Assembly (NCBI GenBank): GCA_003022435.1
Contig: PXUA01000003.1
Coordinates: forward strand, 1-64,000
From: Bacteroidetes bacterium SW_9_63_38
Lineage (GTDB): Bacteria; Bacteroidota; Rhodothermia; Rhodothermales; Salinibacteraceae
Reading direction: 5' to 3'
DNA length: 64,000 nt
Below the pieces are notes generated by a model. That model did no database searches and was not told the DNA's origin. It worked only from the letters and a program-made list of their open reading frames with translations. Shown here piece after piece: positions 58,470-64,000 of this stretch (positions are counted from its first letter, which is position 1; the number at the start of each line of letters is the position of its first letter). Made by a program: the position numbers and the translations under genes.

Positions 58470-59375
58470 GGTCGAAGCGGAAACCGTGGAAAAAAGTGAT
58501 GTCGGACGGCGACCGTCGAGGCCAGGCGCTTGCCTGGGCACTGGCAGCCATACACCGTCCCTTCGAATCGGAAGGGGTGGTGTTGGTTTCGAAGGCGAGG
58601 GGCCGGGGGTCCACAATCACGCCATCGTTTCGGACAGGGGAGGTCATTCCGGCGTTCCTTTGCCCGGAAACCCTTCAAGGATCGCGCCAATCCGAGGGAA
58701 CGGTTCTACCGGCCTGGAAGAGCCGCCGGAGCGCACGACCCGGCGGCCGTCCCTTAGAGGGGACGACGGCGCTCGGCGGTGGGGCATCTGCGGTTTCGGA
58801 GGAGGGGAGAGATCCACCGCACTAGATCGCCCCCTGGCAGAAGCGGAGGGTGTAACGTATTATCCAACTCGTGAAGGTGTGCGTGAGCATTGATGAACCC
58901 CGGAACGATTACGGGTTCCCCCGCGTCGGCAATGTGTCCATCAGTACAGGTGAACTATTCCTCTACCTTTAATTTTGCCCGTAAGGAAGGGGCTACCTTG
59001 GCGCTGTCGCCCCTGTGCATCATGCTTGTGCACTGCGGCATGCCCGTGCATTATGGTTGTGTAGGCGGTCGTGTTGAGGCCGGTGGCCGAAACGAAATAC
59101 CCTCCGTTCCGCCTCCCAAGGTTGGGAAGAATGCTACTTGTACCTGTGCTTTCACATACGAACGTGTGGGGGGAAGCATTGCGGAGTTTGGGGAATCGTA
59201 AACGTGAAGAAGTGGTGAGTGAAAGCGCTTCAAGCCGAGGGTTGGTTTGATAGTAACGGGCGATTCATTGAAATAATGGGGTCCCAGCTCTGGCAAAACG
59301 GAAAGACCCTTGCTCGGAGCAGGTTTTTCCCCAGCAGCGCAAATTATATTCTGTCGAGGCGTAACCAACGCGACT
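58470..59375. other. Long intergenic region upstream of gltB
   Basis: 906 bp between moaC (minus) and gltB (plus). A 109-aa frame at 58496-58825 (MMSDGDRRGQALAWALAAIH) is open, but I see no conserved motif and its second half is low-quality. The stretch 58850-59370 is poorer in GC than the genes and contains GTGCA/TGCAC-type words (GTGCATCATGCTTGTGCAC near 59015), possible regulator half-sites. It may hold a long gltB leader. Confidence 0.4.
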
Positions 59376-62300
59376 ATGGGCCACTCCCCGCAATCATCCT
59401 CACAGCTGAGCCCCTCGAACGACGCCGCGCTCGGACCCCGACGAGATCGGTCCAACTGCGGTGTCGGGGTGCTCATGGATCTGGATGGCACGAAGAGCCA
59501 CTCGATGATCGAGGAGGCCCTCGGCGTGCTAGACAACCTCGACCACCGCGGGGCGCGCGGGGCGGAGGAAAACACCGGCGATGGGGCGGGTATCCTTATC
59601 CAGAAGCCCCACGCGCTATTCACAGACGTGGTATCGGGGCTGGGGGACTTCGATTCGTACGGAGTCGGGCAGTTTTTCATGCCGCCCGACCGGGACGCAC
59701 AGGTCGAGCTCCGCGAATTCATCGAGGAGCGCGTTGAGGAGGAGGGCTTTCGCGTTATCGCATGGCGGGACGTGCCGACGGAGGCGTCGGGCCTCGGCCC
59801 GTCGGCGCAGGCTATGGAGCCGGACGTGTGGCAACTGTTTGTGGAGCCGTCGGAGTCGATGGATCCGGAGACGCTGGATGCGCAGCTCTACATTCTCCGG
59901 CGCCTCATCGAAAACAGTGTCGCTGCGTGCGATCTCCCGGACAGCGAGATTTTTTACGTGTGTTCCCTCGACCGGCGGAAGATCGTCTACAAGGGACTGC
60001 TCACGAACGCGCAGGTGCGCGGCTACTATCCCGACCTGTCGGACCGACGCGTCGAGTCGAGCCTTGCGCTCGTGCACTCCCGGTTCTCGACCAACACGCT
60101 GGGCTCGTGGCGGCTGGCGCACCCGTACCGCACGATTGTTCACAACGGAGAAGTCAACACGCTCCGGGGAAACTTCAACTGGATGCGTGCGCGCGAAGAA
60201 AACTTGAAGAGTGAGCTTTTCGGAGACGAGTTGGAACGCATCCGTCCGGTTACCACGGAGGCGCAGAGCGACACCGCGGTGCTCGACAACGTGCTCGAAC
60301 TGCTGGTCGAGAGCGGGCGGTCGCTGCCGCACGCGCTTCGGATGCTGATTCCGGAGGCCTGGGGCAAGAATCCGGACATCGATCCTGAGCGCCGGGCCTG
60401 GTACGACTATCACTCCACCCTCATCGAGCCGTGGGACGGGCCGCTGCTGGTGGCCTTCACCGACGGCTACAGCGTGGGTGCGGTGCTGGACCGCAACGGC
60501 TTGCGTCCCTGCCGCTACTGGGTGACCCACGACAATCGCCTCGTGATGGCCAGTGAGGCCGGCGTGGTGGACCTCCCGCCTGAGAGAGTGGCGCGCAAGG
60601 AACGGCTCCAGCCCGGACAGCTCTTCCTGGCCGACGCCGAGGAGGGCCGCATTGTGCCGGAGGACGAGGTGTTCAACCGCCTCACGGACGAGAAGTACGA
60701 GCAGTGGCTTGACGAGCAGCGCGTTCGGCTGCGCACCCTCATGTCCACCGACACGGAGCGGGGCGACCTCATCCCCGACGTGGACCTCCACCTCAACGGC
60801 GATCCGCACGCGCTGTCCCGACGGCAAAAGTCGTTCGGCTACTCACGGGAGCACGTGCGTCGGCTCATGCAGCCGATGGTTGAAGACGGAAAGGATCCGG
60901 TGGGGGCGATGGGCAACGACACACCGCCCGCCGTGCTCTCCGACCATAACAAGACGCTCTTTACGTACTTTAAGCAGCTATTCGCGCAGGTCTCCAACCC
61001 TCCTCTCGACTATATCCGGGAGGAACTGGTGACCTCGCTCGAAAGCCACATCGGCAGCAAGGAGAATCTGCTTTCCGAGGGGCCGGAACACTGCCGACAA
61101 TTGCACCTGGAGTCGCCGATTCTGAGCGATGCCGAGTTCGATGCTATTCGCGACATCGACGTGAACGGCATCCGGTCGGCGACGATCGACACGACCTTCG
61201 ACCCGGAGACGAAGATGGCGGACGCTGTGGAGCGGGTCGAGCGTGATGCCGAGCAGGCCATCGAGAACGGCGCTGAGATCATCATCTTGTCGGACCGCGC
61301 GGCTGAGGCCGAACGTCTCGCGATTCCGAGTCTGCTGGTCACCGGGGCCGTCCATCATGGATTGATCCGGTCCGGACTCCGGACCGACGCTGCGTTGGTG
61401 CTGGAAAGCGGGCAGCCCTGCGCGGTGCATCACTTCTGCACGGCGATCGGCTACGGCGCCGATGCCGTGCACCCGTACCTCGCCTACGCGACGGTGCGCG
61501 ACCTCGCTGGTCGGAGCGACGAGACGGCCGACGCGGCCATCGCCATCGAGCGCTACATCGGCGCTATCGAGCAGGGCCTGCTGAAGGTGATGGCCAAGAT
61601 GGGCATCTCCACGCTCGAAAGCTACAAGGGGGCCCAGGTCTTCGAGGCCGTGGGGCTCAACTCCGAGTTCGTGGAGAGCTACTTCTTCGGCACGACCTCT
61701 CGGATTGAGGGCGTTGGCATCGAGGAGCTGGAGCAGGACGTGCGCGAGCGGCACGAGAACGCGTTCGACGCGGACATTCCGGGCAGTACGGAGCTTGAGA
61801 CCGGCGGCGAGCTCTACTGGCGCCGCGACGGCGAACACCACCAGTGGAACCCGCAGACGCTCGGCAAGCTGCAACATGCCGTGCGCGTGAACGAGCGGGC
61901 GGCCTACGACGAGTTTGCGACGCTTCTCAACGATCAGTCGCGCAAACACCAGACGCTGCGCGGCCTGATGGAGTTCGATACCGACGCCGACGACGCCATT
62001 CCCGTCAGTGAAGTGGAGCCGGTCGAAAGCATCGTCCAGCGCTTCTTCACGTCGTCGATGTCGCTCGGCTCGCTGAGCCCGGAGGCCCACGAGACGCTCG
62101 CGGTGGCCATGAACCGCCTCGGCGGAAAGGGCAGTACGGGCGAAGGGGGCGAGCAGGTCGGTCGCTTTAACACGGAGGGCGAGTGTTCGATCAAGCAGGT
62201 GGCCAGCGGTCGCTTCGGGGTGACGAGCACCTACCTCAAGAACGCCGACCACATCGAGATTAAGATGGCGCAGGGGTCGAAGCCCGGCGAGGGGGGGCAC

Positions 62301-63947
62301 CTGCCCGGCCAGAAGGTCAACTCGCTCATTGCTGAGACCCGGTACACCACGCCGGGCGTGTCGTTGATCTCACCGCCGCCGCACCACGACATCTACTCGA
62401 TTGAGGACCTGGCGCAGCTGATCCACGACCTGAAAAGCGCCAACCCGGATGCCGACGTGCACGTGAAGCTCGTGGCGGCGGCCGGCATCGGCGTCATCGC
62501 GGCGGGGGTGGCGAAGGCCAAGGCCGACGCGGTACTTATCAGCGGCGAGTCCGGCGGAACCGGCGCGTCCCCGAAGACCTCGATCAAGTCGGCGGGACTG
62601 CCCTGGGAACTGGGGGTCACGGAGGCGCAACAGGTGTTGCTGGAGAATAACCTTCGCTCCCGCATCCGCGTCCGGGTGGACGGCGGCATGAAGACGGGGC
62701 GCGACGTGGCCGTGGCGGCTCTCATGGGAGCCGAGGAGTACGGCTTCGGCACTGCGGCACTGGTGACACTCGGATGCATCATGCTCCGCAAGTGCCACTG
62801 CAACACCTGCTCGGTCGGCATCGCCACGCAGGATCCGGACCTGCGGGAGAAGTTCGTGGGTGAGCCGGAGCACGTGATGAACTACATGCGCTTCATTGCT
62901 CAGGAGCTGCGTGAGATCATGGCGGACCTTGGATTCCGCACGGTCGATGCAATGATTGGCCGCACTGACAAGCTGCGTCAGGTGGAGACCGAGCACAGAA
63001 AGGCGAGTCGCCTGGATCTGAGTCCACTGCTTCGTCGCCCGGACAGCGAAGACGACTCCTACAAGACGCGCGAGCAGAATCACAAGCTCGACGAGAAGCT
63101 CGACTTTACCCTGATTGAAGAGGCCCAGCCGGCCCTGGAGAACCAGACGCCGGTGCGCCTCGACCACGACATCCGCAACCGGGACCGCACCGTGGGGGCG
63201 ACCCTTAGCTCGGAGGTCACCGGCCGCTACGGTCCCGAAGGGCTGCCCGACGACACGATCCACGTTGATTTCGACGGCGTAGCGGGGCAGAGCTTCGGGG
63301 CGTTTCTCGCAACAGGCGTCACGCTCGACCTCAACGGCGAAGCCAACGACTACGTCGGTAAGGGCCTCTCCGGCGGACACATCATCGTGAAAACACCCGG
63401 GTCTGCCGGGTACGTGGCCGATGAGAACATGATTATCGGCAACGTGGCCCTGTACGGGGCGACGCGCGGCGAGGCCTACTTCAACGGCCAGGCCGGCGAG
63501 CGCTTTGCGGTTCGCAACTCCGGTGTGCACACGGTGGTCGAGGGCGTCGGCGATCACGGCTGCGAGTACATGACCGGTGGTGTGGTCGTCGTGCTCGGCG
63601 ACACCGGGCGCAACTTCGGCGCGGGCATGAGCGGCGGCGAAGCTTACGTGCTCGACGAAGAGGGCACCTTCGACGAGAAGGTGAACCGCGGCATGGTACG
63701 CGTCGAAGACCTCACCGGCGACCGGGACCGTCGCGTCGTCCGTCGCCTCGTGGAGACGCATCTCCATCACACCGGAAGCGAGAAGGCCCAGCGGGTGCTG
63801 GACCACTGGGACGAGGTCGTCGGTCAGTTCCGAAAGGTGATGCCGGAGGCGTTTGCTAAACAGATTGAGGAGCACCTGCAGCAGGGGGAGGACATTCGTC
63901 CGGATATCCTTCCGGATCCGGAAGAACGGATGCCCGTGGCGGCCTAG
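59376..63947 (+). CDS. gltB: Glutamate synthase, large subunit
   Basis: 1523 aa from the ATG at 59376. It transfers the amide N of glutamine to 2-oxoglutarate. A 27-residue propeptide precedes the nucleophilic Cys28 (CGVGVLMDLDG), which starts the class II amidotransferase domain (to about 430: HSRFSTNTLGSW, HNGEVNTLRGN). A central domain follows (about 470-770), then the FMN-binding synthase barrel (about 840-1230: GGKGSTGEGGEQ, SGESGGTGASP). The 3Fe-4S cysteines are in GCIMLRKCHCNTCSVGIATQ. C-terminal GXGXG helix about 1290-1500 (GQAGERFAVRNSG, GGVVVVLGDTGRNFGAGMSG). The gltD small subunit, if NADPH-type, would lie beyond the right edge. Confidence 0.97.
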   Translation: MGHSPQSSSQLSPSNDAALGPRRDRSNCGVGVLMDLDGTKSHSMIEEALGVLDNLDHRGARGAEENTGDGAGILIQKPHALFTDVVSGLGDFDSYGVGQFFMPPDRDAQVELREFIEERVEEEGFRVIAWRDVPTEASGLGPSAQAMEPDVWQLFVEPSESMDPETLDAQLYILRRLIENSVAACDLPDSEIFYVCSLDRRKIVYKGLLTNAQVRGYYPDLSDRRVESSLALVHSRFSTNTLGSWRLAHPYRTIVHNGEVNTLRGNFNWMRAREENLKSELFGDELERIRPVTTEAQSDTAVLDNVLELLVESGRSLPHALRMLIPEAWGKNPDIDPERRAWYDYHSTLIEPWDGPLLVAFTDGYSVGAVLDRNGLRPCRYWVTHDNRLVMASEAGVVDLPPERVARKERLQPGQLFLADAEEGRIVPEDEVFNRLTDEKYEQWLDEQRVRLRTLMSTDTERGDLIPDVDLHLNGDPHALSRRQKSFGYSREHVRRLMQPMVEDGKDPVGAMGNDTPPAVLSDHNKTLFTYFKQLFAQVSNPPLDYIREELVTSLESHIGSKENLLSEGPEHCRQLHLESPILSDAEFDAIRDIDVNGIRSATIDTTFDPETKMADAVERVERDAEQAIENGAEIIILSDRAAEAERLAIPSLLVTGAVHHGLIRSGLRTDAALVLESGQPCAVHHFCTAIGYGADAVHPYLAYATVRDLAGRSDETADAAIAIERYIGAIEQGLLKVMAKMGISTLESYKGAQVFEAVGLNSEFVESYFFGTTSRIEGVGIEELEQDVRERHENAFDADIPGSTELETGGELYWRRDGEHHQWNPQTLGKLQHAVRVNERAAYDEFATLLNDQSRKHQTLRGLMEFDTDADDAIPVSEVEPVESIVQRFFTSSMSLGSLSPEAHETLAVAMNRLGGKGSTGEGGEQVGRFNTEGECSIKQVASGRFGVTSTYLKNADHIEIKMAQGSKPGEGGHLPGQKVNSLIAETRYTTPGVSLISPPPHHDIYSIEDLAQLIHDLKSANPDADVHVKLVAAAGIGVIAAGVAKAKADAVLISGESGGTGASPKTSIKSAGLPWELGVTEAQQVLLENNLRSRIRVRVDGGMKTGRDVAVAALMGAEEYGFGTAALVTLGCIMLRKCHCNTCSVGIATQDPDLREKFVGEPEHVMNYMRFIAQELREIMADLGFRTVDAMIGRTDKLRQVETEHRKASRLDLSPLLRRPDSEDDSYKTREQNHKLDEKLDFTLIEEAQPALENQTPVRLDHDIRNRDRTVGATLSSEVTGRYGPEGLPDDTIHVDFDGVAGQSFGAFLATGVTLDLNGEANDYVGKGLSGGHIIVKTPGSAGYVADENMIIGNVALYGATRGEAYFNGQAGERFAVRNSGVHTVVEGVGDHGCEYMTGGVVVVLGDTGRNFGAGMSGGEAYVLDEEGTFDEKVNRGMVRVEDLTGDRDRRVVRRLVETHLHHTGSEKAQRVLDHWDEVVGQFRKVMPEAFAKQIEEHLQQGEDIRPDILPDPEERMPVAA

Positions 63948-63960
63948 CGGCCTCAGCGTC

Positions 63961-63975
63961 CGGGCCTCCGGCCCG
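63961..63975 (+). terminator. GC hairpin after gltB
   Basis: CGGGCC (63961-63966) pairs with GGCCCG (63970-63975) around TCC. There is no clear T-run afterwards, so it may be a weak terminator or just an mRNA end hairpin. Confidence 0.35.
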
Positions 63976-64000
63976 TTGACCCCGACACTCCTGATTTGCC

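Noticed and set aside
62370-63875. 501-aa minus-strand frame opposite gltB
   Set aside because: Antisense of the conserved FMN and GXGXG domains of glutamate synthase.

Overview
The window is chromosomal DNA from a GC-rich Gram-negative bacterium, most likely a halophile of the Salinibacter type (Rhodothermota/Bacteroidota). Three things point there: very acidic Asp/Glu-rich housekeeping enzymes (MetE, Ppc, GltB, Doc), an outer-membrane gene set (TamA/TamB, OmpA-type protein, TonB-plug-like barrel), and genes that mostly lack a Shine-Dalgarno site. The genus is an inference from sequence character, not from a database match.

Bases 1-6400 are a decaying accessory flank. It holds a broken IS630-type transposase (left edge), a frameshifted response regulator without its phospho-acceptor Asp, an APC amino-acid permease, a secreted OmpA-domain protein, a small acidic protein, a NADAR-family gene with an apparent one-base frameshift, and a small HTH gene with an apparent 8-bp deletion. 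An array of short palindromes lies at 6196-6322.

Bases 6414-18060 are an integrated element of about 11.4 kb. It sits in the 3' end of tRNA-Leu(GAG): a 46-bp exact copy of that tRNA end recurs at 6539, and a shorter copy at 6414. Near each end of the element lies a matching pair of TTGCCCA-type boxes 11 bp apart, as expected for integrase arm sites. Cargo: a full tyrosine integrase beside the tRNA, an excisionase-like HTH protein, an unknown 312-aa protein, an HTH/RepA-like ATPase pair followed by six TCACGA boxes, an HNH endonuclease, a 780-aa coiled-coil Gln-rich protein, a second catalytic-domain-only recombinase, and three small proteins, two of them Cys-rich. About 1.4 kb of the element has no convincing gene. 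It looks like an undescribed phage-satellite or integrative-plasmid-like element.

Bases 18061-64000 are core genome: tRNA-Leu and tRNA-Lys; a 7TM/PAS NarL-type histidine kinase; a pyrR-pyrB-pyrophosphatase-like operon; a DUF58 protein; an AI-2E/PerM-type permease; an envelope-biogenesis block (tamB, tamA, a YihY/BrkB protein, an outer-membrane barrel); deoxynucleoside kinase; a CIA30-like protein; a class V aminotransferase; metE with a strong terminator; a Phd/Doc-like toxin-antitoxin pair; a BI-1/YccA protein; htpX; a CPBP protease; a LysM/RlpA-like protein; a TPR protein; a degenerate AAA protein; ppc; DUF2339 and DUF3179 proteins; pspA with a coiled-coil membrane partner; moaC; and the large subunit of glutamate synthase.
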